Counted from the stretch's first letter, positions 1-7,304 are shown. The stretch: DNA of 41,050 nt from JBEKYD01 sp049509915 (GCA_049509915.1 JBEKZL010000046.1:1-41050), one strand, 5' to 3'. Made by a program: numbers and translations. Notes: a model not told the origin generated them from the sequence alone.

Positions 1-53
1 ATCTCCAATGGTAAGCAATTATGATTACGAAGTCGACATCAAGGTTTCGGGAG

Positions 54-812
54 CTACACCACCGGATTTCTCAGCACTCCGACCCCTTCGATTTCCACTT
101 CCACCACATCCCCGGCTTTCATGGCGCGCGTTGCGCCGGGAGTTCCGGTGTAGATCACGTCGCCGGGCAGCAGCGTTACCCAGCCGCTGATCCAGCTTAC
201 GACGGTGGGACTGTCGAAGAGCAGATCGGCGGTGGTTTGTTTCTGCACCACCTCGCCGTTCAGGCGGGTCTGCAGGAGCAGGGAACCGTAATCGAGGCCG
301 GTCGCAATCGCCGGGCCGAGCGGCGCGAATGTGTCCGAGCCCTTGGCCCGCCACCATTGCAGGTCCTTGCCGGGGCCGGCCTGCCAGTTGCGCTCGCTGA
401 CGTCGTTGCCGCAGGTGACACCGAAAATCGCTTCGCCCGCCTCGGCTGGCGTGGCGTGTTTGAGCTGTTTACCGATCACTACCACCAGTTCGCCCTCATA
501 GTGCAGGTCGGTGGCGTCGCGCGGGATGACAATGGGGCCGCCGGGGTCCTGCAGCGCGGTAATCGGCTTGTAGAAGATTTCCGGACTGGCCGGCTGCGGT
601 CGCGTGCCCAAGTGGCTTCGGTAGTTCCGGCCCACGCACAGGATCTTGCCGGGGACTACAGGGGCCAGCAGCGTCACGTCGGCCAGCGGCAGGATTGCGC
701 CGGTAGGGGCATGGCTGCCAAACAGGTCGCCCTGGATCGGGTGAACGGCGGCGCCTTCTAGAATGCCGTGGGAGACGGTGGCGCCGGAACGGTAGCGAAT
801 ATATTGGGTCAC
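54..812 (-). CDS. Fumarylacetoacetate hydrolase (FAH) family protein
   Basis: 252 residues, GTG start. The C-terminal two thirds match the FAH/2-hydroxyhepta-2,4-diene-1,7-dioate isomerase fold: GKILCVGRNYRSH near residue 56, then FYKP, the acidic metal-binding segment HYEGELVVVIG, a second conserved block GVTCGNDVSERNWQ, the KGSDTFAPLGP block and the closing GDVIYTGTPGA. Members cleave or isomerise C-C bonds in diketo acids with Mg2+ or Mn2+, in the cytoplasm. The substrate cannot be told from sequence. Length suits the short FAHD1/YcgM-like group. A TACAAT hexamer lies only 8 nt before the GTG on the minus strand, so the transcript may be nearly leaderless if that is the real -10. The gene is divergent from the YggX-like gene with 29 nt between them. 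Confidence 0.9.
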   Translation of the reverse strand: MTQYIRYRSGATVSHGILEGAAVHPIQGDLFGSHAPTGAILPLADVTLLAPVVPGKILCVGRNYRSHLGTRPQPASPEIFYKPITALQDPGGPIVIPRDATDLHYEGELVVVIGKQLKHATPAEAGEAIFGVTCGNDVSERNWQAGPGKDLQWWRAKGSDTFAPLGPAIATGLDYGSLLLQTRLNGEVVQKQTTADLLFDSPTVVSWISGWVTLLPGDVIYTGTPGATRAMKAGDVVEVEIEGVGVLRNPVV

Positions 813-841
813 GTCCCGACATTGTAGCGCCGGCGTCGGGT

Positions 842-1186
842 ATGCTGGAAGTTATGGGATGTGGAAGCGGCGGTTTCAACCAGATTCAAGACACCATTCG
901 GCCCGGAGCCCGCAAGGTATTCTGCCTCAAGTTCCAACGCGAGATGGAAGGCCTCGACGAGATTCCCTTTGAAGGCCATCCGCTGGGGCAGAAGATCTAC
1001 GACAACGTCTCCAAGGAAGCCTGGAAGATGTGGGTCGAGCACATGAAGATGATCATGAACGAGTATCGCCTGAACCTGGGTACGCCGCAGGCTCAGGAGT
1101 TCCTCATTCAGCAGATGGACAATTACTTCTTCGGCGAGGGCGCCGCCCTGCCGCCGGATTTTGTGCCGCCAAAGACAAAGGCCTGA
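842..1186 (+). CDS. YggX-like Fe(II)-trafficking / oxidative damage protection protein
   Basis: 114 residues. From residue 24 it follows YggX closely: RKVFCLKFQREMEGLD with the conserved Cys, PLGQKIYDNVSKEAW, then a helix ending at QQMDNYFFGEG. Family members are small cytoplasmic proteins linked to iron trafficking and protection of Fe-S clusters from oxidation. Enterobacterial YggX is about 90 residues and begins just before the VFC motif. Here about 23 extra residues precede it, and no ATG, GTG or TTG codon sits at the usual place. The ATG at 842 or at 854 must be used, or the real start is non-canonical. No strong ribosome site precedes either. The family call is firm; the start is uncertain. 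Confidence 0.82.
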   Translation: MLEVMGCGSGGFNQIQDTIRPGARKVFCLKFQREMEGLDEIPFEGHPLGQKIYDNVSKEAWKMWVEHMKMIMNEYRLNLGTPQAQEFLIQQMDNYFFGEGAALPPDFVPPKTKA

Positions 1187-1274
1187 AGACCAGCTTTCAG
1201 CAATCGGCAATCAGCTAACCCCATGGCCTCGGTCTTGAGCTGAAGGCCGGTCGCTGAACGCTGAACGCCTCTTC

Positions 1275-2378
1275 CTACAGCGTTTCCAGCGCCGCATTCA
1301 CCGTGAATCGCAGTTTGCCGTGCGCCTCGCGCAACGCCGCTTCCACCGCGGCCGGTTCCTGCCCTCGGGCGAAAAGGAAGCCCAGGTAGCTTGCCCCTTC
1401 CGGCAGCGGTACCAGGCGATGGCCGCGTTCGGCGGTCATCACCACGTCCTCGATTCCCGCCACCGCCCGGGCTTCCTCTACGCCGTCCACCGATTGGTAG
1501 ATTCCGGCGCGCGGAATGGGAATCATCATGACGCCCGACGCCGGGCTTTCCAGGCGCGCGCCGCTCACGTCTTCGCCGATGGCGTGGCGCAGAATCAATT
1601 CTTCCAGCGGCACCCCTCCCTCAAAGCGGAGCGCGCGGGCGCACAAGCCGCCGATCGGCCGCGCGGCCACTTCCAGCAGCCAGGCGCCTTCCCGGTTGTA
1701 GCGCAGTTCGGCGTGCCACGGACCATGCCACAGGCCCAAAGCCCGCACCGCTCTTTCGGTGGTTTCGAGCAGCGCCGCCTGCGCCGAGGCGGGCTCGCGC
1801 GACGGCGTCACGTAGATCGTCTCTTCGAAGAATGGGCCTTCCAGGGGATCGGGCTTATCGAAAATGGCCAGCGGCTGCACGCGCCCTTTTGTGACCAGCC
1901 CTTCCACCGCGAACTCGCGCCCAGGGATGTAGCTTTCCACCTGCAGCCACCCGTGCGCCATCCGGCCGATGCGGTGAAAGGCCGCCACGAACTCGGCTTC
2001 GCCATTGGCCCGAATCACGCCGCGGCTGGCGGAAAGATCGAGCGGCTTCAGCACGCAGGGGTAGGGAGCCCGCTGGGCCGCCTCCCGCGGGTCGCCGTCG
2101 AGCGGCACCCGAAAATAGGTGGGCACAGGCAATCCCGCGGCCTGAAATAGGTCCCCCACCGCGGCGACGGCGTCGAAATCCACCGCGGCCAGCGCGGCCA
2201 GGGATTCTTCGGCGCGATCGAAGCGCACCGCAACCGATCCATCGCCCCACGGATCCCCCATGCGGCGGCAGCGGTCGGTGGCCAGCAGCAACTCCAAGCC
2301 CAGCCGGCGCGCGGCTGCGCCGAATTCCCGCGTCTGGTAGCCGGTCGTGGCGGCCACCAGCAGTAACCGTTTGCTCAC
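1275..2378 (-). CDS. ATP-grasp domain protein, carboxylase/ligase-like, with apparent internal deletion
   Basis: 367 residues, GTG start with GAAGGA just upstream. The ATP-grasp core is clear: PCVLKPLDLSASRGVIRA (ATP-binding lysine and loop), the WLQVESYIPGREFAVEG block, and WHAELRYN...LLEVAARPIGG carrying the metal-binding acidic residues. Such enzymes form an acyl-phosphate and join it to an amine or other nucleophile in the cytoplasm; the closest relatives are biotin-carboxylase-like ligases of unknown product. At residues 74-77 the sequence passes straight from AAVGD into LFQAAGLPVPTYF. Relatives normally carry roughly 30 more residues here (a helix and the ...NKxxMRE segment). The reading frame stays open, so either the gene carries an in-frame deletion or it is a short variant. 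Confidence 0.78.
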   Translation of the reverse strand: MSKRLLLVAATTGYQTREFGAAARRLGLELLLATDRCRRMGDPWGDGSVAVRFDRAEESLAALAAVDFDAVAAVGDLFQAAGLPVPTYFRVPLDGDPREAAQRAPYPCVLKPLDLSASRGVIRANGEAEFVAAFHRIGRMAHGWLQVESYIPGREFAVEGLVTKGRVQPLAIFDKPDPLEGPFFEETIYVTPSREPASAQAALLETTERAVRALGLWHGPWHAELRYNREGAWLLEVAARPIGGLCARALRFEGGVPLEELILRHAIGEDVSGARLESPASGVMMIPIPRAGIYQSVDGVEEARAVAGIEDVVMTAERGHRLVPLPEGASYLGFLFARGQEPAAVEAALREAHGKLRFTVNAALETL

Positions 2379-2445
2379 AATCCTTCTTTCTTTCGGCCCA
2401 ACTTTCAGCCTACTTTACTTTCGTTTTCAAGTTATCGTAGATGTT

Positions 2446-3471
2446 GTGAAAGCCCTGGTAAAAAGCAAGCGGAAACAGGGTCTGTGGCTCGAAGAAATCG
2501 AGCGGCCCGCCATTGGCATCAACGACGTCCTGATCCAGGTGCTTCGCACTGGAATCTGCGGAACCGACGTGCATATCTACAAATGGGACGCCTGGGCCCA
2601 GTCCACGATTCCGGTGCCGATGGCTATCGGCCATGAATTCGTGGGACGGATCGTGGAAGCCGGCTCCAATGTCAGCGATTTTTTCCCCGGCGATATCGTC
2701 AGCGGGGAGGGTCACGTGGTGTGCGGCCGCTGCCGCAATTGCCTCGCCGGCCGGCGCCATTTGTGCGCCAATACCAAGGGAGTGGGCGTGGACCGGCCCG
2801 GCGCTTTCGCCGAATATATCGCTCTGCCCATGACCAATATCTGGCGCCATCATGAATCGGTGCCGCTCGACGTGGCCGCCATTTTCGATCCTTTCGGCAA
2901 CGCGGTACACACGGCGCTTTCCTTTCCAGTTCTCGGCGAGGACGTATTGATTACCGGCGCCGGGCCGATCGGCATCATGGCGGCCGCCGTGGCGCGGCAC
3001 GCCGGCGCCCGCTATACCGTCATTACCGACGTCAACCCTTACCGGCTGGAACTGGCGCGCAGCCTCGGCGTCACCGTCGCCGCCGATGCCGCCCATACCA
3101 AACTGGCCGACGTACAAAAGCAGCTCGGCATGTCCGAAGGCTTCGACGTGGGACTGGAAATGTCCGGCAATCCCGCCGCCTTTCGCGACATGCTCGCCAA
3201 CATGAGCCACGGCGCCAAAATCGCCATGCTCGGTATTCCCACCGCGGAGTTCGCCATCCATTGGCGCACGGTGGTCTTCAACATGCTCACCATCAAGGGC
3301 ATCTACGGCCGCGAAATGTATGAAACCTGGTACAAGATGACCGTGATGCTGCAGTCGGGCCTGGACATTACACCGGTGATTACCCATCGCTATCCCTACA
3401 CGGAATTCGAGAAGGGGTTCGAAGCCATGGTGTCGGGCAATTCGGGAAAGGTCATTCTGGAGTGGGCGTGA
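2446..3471 (+). CDS. tdh: L-threonine 3-dehydrogenase
   Basis: 341 residues from the GTG at 2446, the same length as the E. coli enzyme and beginning with the same MKAL sequence; upstream in-frame starts are rejected for that reason. It oxidises L-threonine to 2-amino-3-ketobutyrate with NAD+, in the cytoplasm. Visible features are the catalytic zinc site (ICGTDVHIY, GHEFVG), the structural zinc cysteines (VVCGRCRNCLAGRRHLC), SIFDPFGNAVHTALSF-type sequence, the Rossmann motif GAGPIGIMAAAVARH, and the conserved GIYGREMYETWYKM tail. No good ribosome site precedes the GTG. The stop codon overlaps the acylphosphatase start, so the two are probably cotranscribed. No kbl partner lies in the window. 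Confidence 0.96.
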   Translation: MKALVKSKRKQGLWLEEIERPAIGINDVLIQVLRTGICGTDVHIYKWDAWAQSTIPVPMAIGHEFVGRIVEAGSNVSDFFPGDIVSGEGHVVCGRCRNCLAGRRHLCANTKGVGVDRPGAFAEYIALPMTNIWRHHESVPLDVAAIFDPFGNAVHTALSFPVLGEDVLITGAGPIGIMAAAVARHAGARYTVITDVNPYRLELARSLGVTVAADAAHTKLADVQKQLGMSEGFDVGLEMSGNPAAFRDMLANMSHGAKIAMLGIPTAEFAIHWRTVVFNMLTIKGIYGREMYETWYKMTVMLQSGLDITPVITHRYPYTEFEKGFEAMVSGNSGKVILEWA

Positions 3472-3737
3472 AGGCCGCCCGCCGCTGGCTGGTGCGCGGG
3501 AACGTGCAGGGCGTGGGCTACCGCTATTTCGCGCAAGAAAATGCCAGCCTTCTCGGCCTCACCGGATACGCCAGGAATCTCGACGACGGCCGCGTGGAGG
3601 TCTACGCCGTGGGCGCGCCGGAGCAGTTATCGGACATGGCGGGCCGTTTGCGCCAGGGTCCCCGTTGGGCCGACGTGCGCGGCGTCGAAGAGACGGAAGT
3701 TGCAATCCGGCGCTATTCTTCGTTCGAGGTCCTGTAG
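3468..3737 (+). CDS. acyP: Acylphosphatase
   Basis: 89 residues, the usual family length. It hydrolyses carboxyl-phosphate bonds such as acetyl phosphate. The signature WLVRGNVQGVGYRYF near the N terminus contains the phosphate-binding loop and catalytic Arg, and GYARNLDDGRVEVYAVG contains the catalytic Asn. The GTG at 3468 overlaps the tdh TGA as GTGA, which suggests translational coupling. An in-frame GTG six bases earlier is also possible. It has no visible functional link to threonine catabolism beyond the shared transcript. Confidence 0.93.
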   Translation: MKAARRWLVRGNVQGVGYRYFAQENASLLGLTGYARNLDDGRVEVYAVGAPEQLSDMAGRLRQGPRWADVRGVEETEVAIRRYSSFEVL

Positions 3738-3792
3738 TCCCGTACCGGTACTTATTAACCGCAAACGTGAACCTTACGGTATCGTCTGTGAA

Positions 3793-3822
3793 TTGACTGT
3801 CCCCTGAATGCATTGAGATAAT
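3793..3822 (+). promoter_or_regulatory. Sigma70-type promoter of the first VPEID-CTERM gene
   Basis: TTGACT at 3793-3798 and GATAAT at 3817-3822, separated by 18 bases, ending 31 bases before the ATG at 3854. The same two hexamers with the same 18-base spacing recur before the second gene at 4171-4200, although the spacer sequences differ almost completely. That conservation is the main support. Confidence 0.7.
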
Positions 3823-3853
3823 CGAGTCCACTACCCAATGGAGGATTTAGTTC

Positions 3854-4018
3854 ATGAATCAAAACGGACTGATGAAAGTTATAGGTTGTGGGCTTTTATT
3901 GCTGGGCGCCGCCGGGGCCGCCTTCGGTGCGACGACGCCCGAGATCGATGCTTCCTCAGGCATGAGTGCGCTGACTCTGCTTTCCGGCGTGTTGTTAGTC
4001 CTCAAGACTCGCCGGTAA
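3854..4018 (+). CDS. Minimal PEID-CTERM sorting-signal protein, copy 1
   Basis: 54 residues. Residues 1-26 form a signal peptide: MNQNGLMK, a hydrophobic core GLLLLGAAGAAFG, and a cleavage site near FGA-T. Then come PEIDASSGMSALTLL, a transmembrane stretch to LLVLK and a basic tail TRR. This is the VPEID-CTERM exosortase sorting signal with the leading Val replaced by Thr. Almost nothing lies between signal peptide and sorting signal, so processing at both ends would release only a few residues. GGAGG at 3840-3844 precedes the ATG by nine bases. It is a paralogue of the gene at 4233, with strong identity in the coding region, promoter and 3' flank. Whether TPEID is still recognised is unknown. 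Confidence 0.85.
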   Translation: MNQNGLMKVIGCGLLLLGAAGAAFGATTPEIDASSGMSALTLLSGVLLVLKTRR

Positions 4019-4043
4019 GAACGAACAAACCAAGGGCCGGTCC

Positions 4044-4170
4044 ACAGCTGGCGACAGGGTTTCTCGAAGGTCTCTCCATGCCGCGGTATGATTGGTCCTT
4101 GTTCTCCCTGTCAAGCTCCGCATGGTTCGTACTATCACCCACCAATTCGCTGCTTACCCGCAAATGTAAG
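4044..4170 (+). pseudogene. Possible decayed copy of the 5' end of the exosortase gene
   Basis: The sequence after copy 1 (CCAAGGGCCGGTCCA up to 4044) matches the sequence after copy 2 (CCAAGAGCCGATCCA up to 4423), which runs straight into the exosortase ATG. The copies are offset by about 379 bases. The equivalent of the exosortase start reads ACA here, and weak islands of similarity continue (CAGGG...TCTC, GCGG, TTCTC, ATTCGCT). The stretch therefore looks like exosortase codons 1-40 left by a tandem duplication. This is inference from weak similarity. Confidence 0.35.
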
Positions 4171-4200
4171 TTGACTTCTCCAGGAGCTGCAAGAGATAAT
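4171..4200 (+). promoter_or_regulatory. Sigma70-type promoter of the second VPEID-CTERM gene and exosortase
   Basis: TTGACT at 4171-4176, an 18-base spacer, then GATAAT at 4195-4200, 32 bases before the ATG at 4233. It duplicates the arrangement at 3793-3822. It probably drives both the small gene at 4233 and the exosortase at 4423, since no terminator is visible between them. Confidence 0.7.
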
Positions 4201-4232
4201 TGAGGGCATCCCAAACGGAGGATTTTGCCTAA

Positions 4233-4394
4233 ATGAATCACAACGGGTTAATGAAGGGTGTGGGTTTAGGGATGCTGTTGCTGGGCGTGGCGGGGGCTGC
4301 GTTCGGCGCGGTTCCCGAGATCGACGCTTCATCGGGGATGAGCGCGCTGACTTTGCTTTCCGGCGTTTTGCTGGTCATCAAGAGCCGCAGGTAG
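4233..4394 (+). CDS. Minimal VPEID-CTERM sorting-signal protein, copy 2
   Basis: 53 residues. The signal peptide is MNHNGLMKGVG, hydrophobic core LGMLLLGVAGAAFGA, followed at once by VPEIDASSGMSALTLLS, a membrane segment ending LLVIK and a basic tail SRR. The canonical VPEID motif is at residues 27-31. VPEID-CTERM proteins are the cognate substrates of the exosortase E/protease class, so the neighbouring enzyme should cut near VPEID. GGAGG at 4217-4221 lies 11 bases before the ATG. The exosortase begins 28 bases after the stop. As in copy 1 there is no passenger domain, so the mature product would be a very short peptide, or the intact protein may stay in the membrane. Confidence 0.88.
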   Translation: MNHNGLMKGVGLGMLLLGVAGAAFGAVPEIDASSGMSALTLLSGVLLVIKSRR

Positions 4395-4422
4395 GAACTA
4401 GCAACTAACCAAGAGCCGATCC

Positions 4423-6045
4423 ATGGTCACCAGGCAGGGACTCTCCACGTTCTTGTCGCGGCCGTGGCTTCGGCTCTTTTCATTTGTGGGCCTGGTCGCG
4501 CTGGAATTGGCGTTGTTATCGATTCGCTTTGACGCCGCCGATCTCACGGCCGGTTATCTGCCGCGGCTGGTGAACCAGTGGGGCGCCGTATCTCTAAGGT
4601 TCGGCATCGCCGCCGCAGCCCTGATCCTTCTGCTGAGCCGGAGCGCCCTCGAAACCGCGCTGTCTTCCCTCGGGCGTTTCCCGCCGATCTCGGTTGCGCT
4701 GGTCACCGGCCACGCTCTGCTGCTGCTTCTCTCCTGGTTCCTGGCGTTACGGGTTTTCGGCCACGCCATGGAGGCGTCTCGCGCGGACTGGCTTGCCGGC
4801 GCCTGGATCCTGACCGGCGTGCTGGCCATGGTTTGCGCGGGACTGGCCTTTTTTCCTGCGCGCGTATGGGTACACCTGTTTGCCTCGTGCCGGGATGTGC
4901 TGATATTCGCGATTGCGGCCGCGCTGGCTGGCACGTGGGTGGGCGGTTTCGCCAGGAATCTTTGGCGCCCGCTCAGCAGCTTGACCTTTTCGGTGGTAAG
5001 CAGCCTGCTGAAACCCTGGATTCCGGGTCTGCTTATCGACCCCAGCCACCTGACGCTGGCGGCGCGCGGCTTCGACATCGAGATCGCCGACGAATGCTCC
5101 GGACTCGAAGGCATCGGCTTGGTGCTGGCCTTCAGCAGCGCCTGGCTGTGGTTTTCGCGGCGCGATTATCGCTTTCCCCGGGCTTTGCTTCTGTTGCCGG
5201 TTGGCGTGGTGGTGATCTGGGCGATGAATGCGGCTCGCATCGCCGCCCTGTTCGCCTTGGGCTACGCCGGCGCGCCGGGGATCGCATTGGGAGGGTTTCA
5301 TTCCCAGGCCGGGTGGATCAGCTTCATCCTGATCGCAACGGTTTGCGTGGCCGGGTCCAGCCGGGTAGCGTGGTTGCGGAGGGAAAAGCCCCGCCGGGAA
5401 GTTTCACTTGATGGAGCGCCGCCGGGCAACGCCGCTGCGGCTCGCAATTTCACCGCGGTCTACCTGGTGCCGTTCCTGGCGATTCTAGCGGCGGCCATGG
5501 TTTCCAAAGCGGCTTCGGCGAAGTTCGAATGGTTATACCCGCTGCGTCCGCTGGCGGCGCTGGTTGCCTTTGCCTGCTACCGGGAGCCATACCGGCAAAT
5601 GAACTGGCGCGTGAGTTGGCTCGGAGCCGTGGCCGGAGTCGCCGTCTTCGCCTTGTGGATCGGCTTGGAGCCGGCCGGGGCGCACGCCGCGGCGCCGTCT
5701 CATGTTCCCGCCGCCTGGATCGCCGCCCGCGTCTTCGCCGCCGCCATCACCGTACCCATTGCCGAGGAATTGGCGTTCCGCGGTTTTCTGCTGCGCCGCC
5801 TGGCGAGAGAAGCCTTCGAAACGGTCGATCCGCGGTCGGCTGGCCTGCTCGCCGTGGTGCTGTCTTCCCTCGTCTTCGGTCTGTTTCACGGCGACCGTTG
5901 GCTCGCCGGCTCACTCGCTGGTCTGGTCTATGCCGGGGTGTACTGCCGCCGCGGCAGTATCGGCGACGCCGCCCTGGCGCACGGCCTCACCAACGCCTTA
6001 CTGGCAGTCTACGTGTTAACCACCGGCAACTGGCAATTGTGGTGA
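4423..6045 (+). CDS. xrtE: Exosortase E fused to a CPBP intramembrane protease (VPEID-CTERM system)
   Basis: 540 residues, a polytopic inner-membrane protein. The N-terminal half (about 1-310) is exosortase: catalytic Cys225 in ECSGLEGIG, Arg272 in MNAARIAALF and His293 in GGFHSQAGW, between several transmembrane helices. The C-terminal part (about 340-540) is a CPBP/Abi (CAAX-type) protease: EE at 448-449 with Arg453 in AEELAFRGFLLRR, His489 in VFGLFHGDRW, and His520/Asn524 in LAHGLTNA. This fusion defines the exosortase E/protease class paired with VPEID-CTERM substrates. Exosortases are proposed transpeptidases that cut sorting signals and may attach the product to a cell-surface acceptor. 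All catalytic residues are present. The start has no strong ribosome site and may depend on coupling to the small gene upstream. Confidence 0.93.
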   Translation: MVTRQGLSTFLSRPWLRLFSFVGLVALELALLSIRFDAADLTAGYLPRLVNQWGAVSLRFGIAAAALILLLSRSALETALSSLGRFPPISVALVTGHALLLLLSWFLALRVFGHAMEASRADWLAGAWILTGVLAMVCAGLAFFPARVWVHLFASCRDVLIFAIAAALAGTWVGGFARNLWRPLSSLTFSVVSSLLKPWIPGLLIDPSHLTLAARGFDIEIADECSGLEGIGLVLAFSSAWLWFSRRDYRFPRALLLLPVGVVVIWAMNAARIAALFALGYAGAPGIALGGFHSQAGWISFILIATVCVAGSSRVAWLRREKPRREVSLDGAPPGNAAAARNFTAVYLVPFLAILAAAMVSKAASAKFEWLYPLRPLAALVAFACYREPYRQMNWRVSWLGAVAGVAVFALWIGLEPAGAHAAAPSHVPAAWIAARVFAAAITVPIAEELAFRGFLLRRLAREAFETVDPRSAGLLAVVLSSLVFGLFHGDRWLAGSLAGLVYAGVYCRRGSIGDAALAHGLTNALLAVYVLTTGNWQLW

Positions 6046-6124
6046 GCCGGAGCGGTAGCGGCGCGCCAGCGAATCGGCGATGATGAGGGAGTCGCGGTCC
6101 GCGGCGACCAGGCAAGGAGATGCA

Positions 6125-7060
6125 ATGAAACGCAGAGTGTTTGTCGGCGGGGCTTTCGCCGGCATGGCGCTGACGGGCGCCAATGCCCGGCCGCCCAAGC
6201 CCAAAAGCGGCGCCATCGCAACCCGCCCATTCGGGAAGACCGGCGTGCACGTCCCGCTTATCTGTCAGGGCGGCGCCCGCCTGGACCTGTTTCCCGATGT
6301 GGCCGCGGCGGCGGCGCACGTTCGCGCGGTTTACGAACTGGGCCTGACTTACTTCGATTGCGCCCACGCCTATTGGGATGGCAAGTCCGAAGAGGCTTAC
6401 GGGCTGGGGCTTTCCGAGGTCCGCAAGAACATCTTTCTAACCACCAAGTCCACCAAACGCAGCAAGGCGGAAGCCGAGGCGGACCTGGCGGCTTCGCTCA
6501 ACGCGCTCAAGACCGATCATCTGGATCTTTGGCAGATGCATTCGGTTGCAACAACGGCGGAGATCGACCAGATTTTCGGTCCGGGCGGGGCGATGGAAGC
6601 CTTCGAGGCGGCCAAGAAAGCCGGCAAGTGCCGGTTCATCGGCTTCACCGGCCACTTCGATCCCGAAATCCATGCGCGCATGCTCAAGGCCTATGCCCAC
6701 TGGGATACGGTTCTGATGCCGCTGCACGCCGCCGACCATGCTTACCTCAGCTTCGAGAAGACCGCCCTCCCTATCGCGGCGGAAATGGGGATTGGCATCC
6801 AGGCCATCAAGGTGTTCTGTAAGGCATTCCTGCTCCGCGCCTTGAGCCCGGGTGAATGCCTGCGGTTCACCCTCAGTCTTCCCTGCCATATCGCCATCTG
6901 CGGCTGCGGCACCATCGGCCAAATGGAGGATAATATCCGCGTCGCCCAGAGCTTCAAGCCATATACCCCGGCGGAAATGGCCGACGTGCGCAACAGGGCC
7001 ATCGTCGGCCAAGGCGTTTATACCGGCCCCACCATGGAATACTGGAAGAGAAAGACCTAG
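6125..7060 (+). CDS. Aldo/keto reductase with Tat-like signal
   Basis: 311 residues from the ATG at 6125, chosen because AAGGAGA lies directly upstream; an in-frame ATG at 6080 lacks this. The N terminus MKRRVFVGGAFAGMALTGA resembles a short twin-arginine signal. The reductase barrel follows: RPFGKTGVHVPLICQGGA, the catalytic Asp and Tyr in YFDCAHAYWDGKSEE, Lys in LTTKSTK, His in DLWQMHS and GFTGHFDP. These enzymes reduce carbonyls with NAD(P)H. Export of a nicotinamide enzyme is plausible through Tat with cofactor preloaded. Unlike the reductase at 21585 it has no C-terminal cysteine clusters. It lies 79 bases after the exosortase and may or may not share its transcript. Confidence 0.85.
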   Translation: MKRRVFVGGAFAGMALTGANARPPKPKSGAIATRPFGKTGVHVPLICQGGARLDLFPDVAAAAAHVRAVYELGLTYFDCAHAYWDGKSEEAYGLGLSEVRKNIFLTTKSTKRSKAEAEADLAASLNALKTDHLDLWQMHSVATTAEIDQIFGPGGAMEAFEAAKKAGKCRFIGFTGHFDPEIHARMLKAYAHWDTVLMPLHAADHAYLSFEKTALPIAAEMGIGIQAIKVFCKAFLLRALSPGECLRFTLSLPCHIAICGCGTIGQMEDNIRVAQSFKPYTPAEMADVRNRAIVGQGVYTGPTMEYWKRKT

Positions 7061-7103
7061 GGAGCGCTCTGAGATCACTGCGCCGACCTGACCGCCCTCT
7101 CGG

Positions 7104-7219
7104 AAGCTGTGAAAAATTCAATATCAGCCGCCGATGAACACCGATGAAAGCAGATAGAACCTTGGTTTCCTTTATCGGTGTTTATCGGTGTTCATCGGCG
7201 GCTATATTTCTTCACAGCT
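7104..7219. repeat. Long imperfect inverted repeat
   Basis: Two arms of about 50 bases face each other between two same-strand genes. The left arm has AGCTGTGAA then AGCCGCCGATGAACACCGAT (7126-7145), and the right arm ends with the complement of the same blocks at 7171-7219. The right arm also carries an internal repeat of the ATCGGTGTT unit. The RNA would fold into a very long hairpin. It resembles a non-coding mobile repeat that can also stop transcription; no poly-T tract follows. Confidence 0.7.
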
Positions 7220-7304
7220 CCTTACGGTTGTCTCCTGACAGGCACTTAGACATTAGAATTCGTGGGGCAGACCTGGGTCGCCCGGACCCGGTTCGGCAAA
7301 AAAA

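Noticed and set aside
1187..1274. Short imperfect repeats such as CAGCTTTCAGC and CGCTGAACGCTGAACG
   Set aside because: Very short, 88-base gap between convergent genes; may be part of a convergent terminator but no clean stem was found.
2347..2445. Longer threonine dehydrogenase from ATG 2347
   Set aside because: The extra 33 residues overlap the start of the divergent ATP-grasp gene and have no counterpart in the family; the GTG at 2446 gives the exact E. coli length and N terminus.
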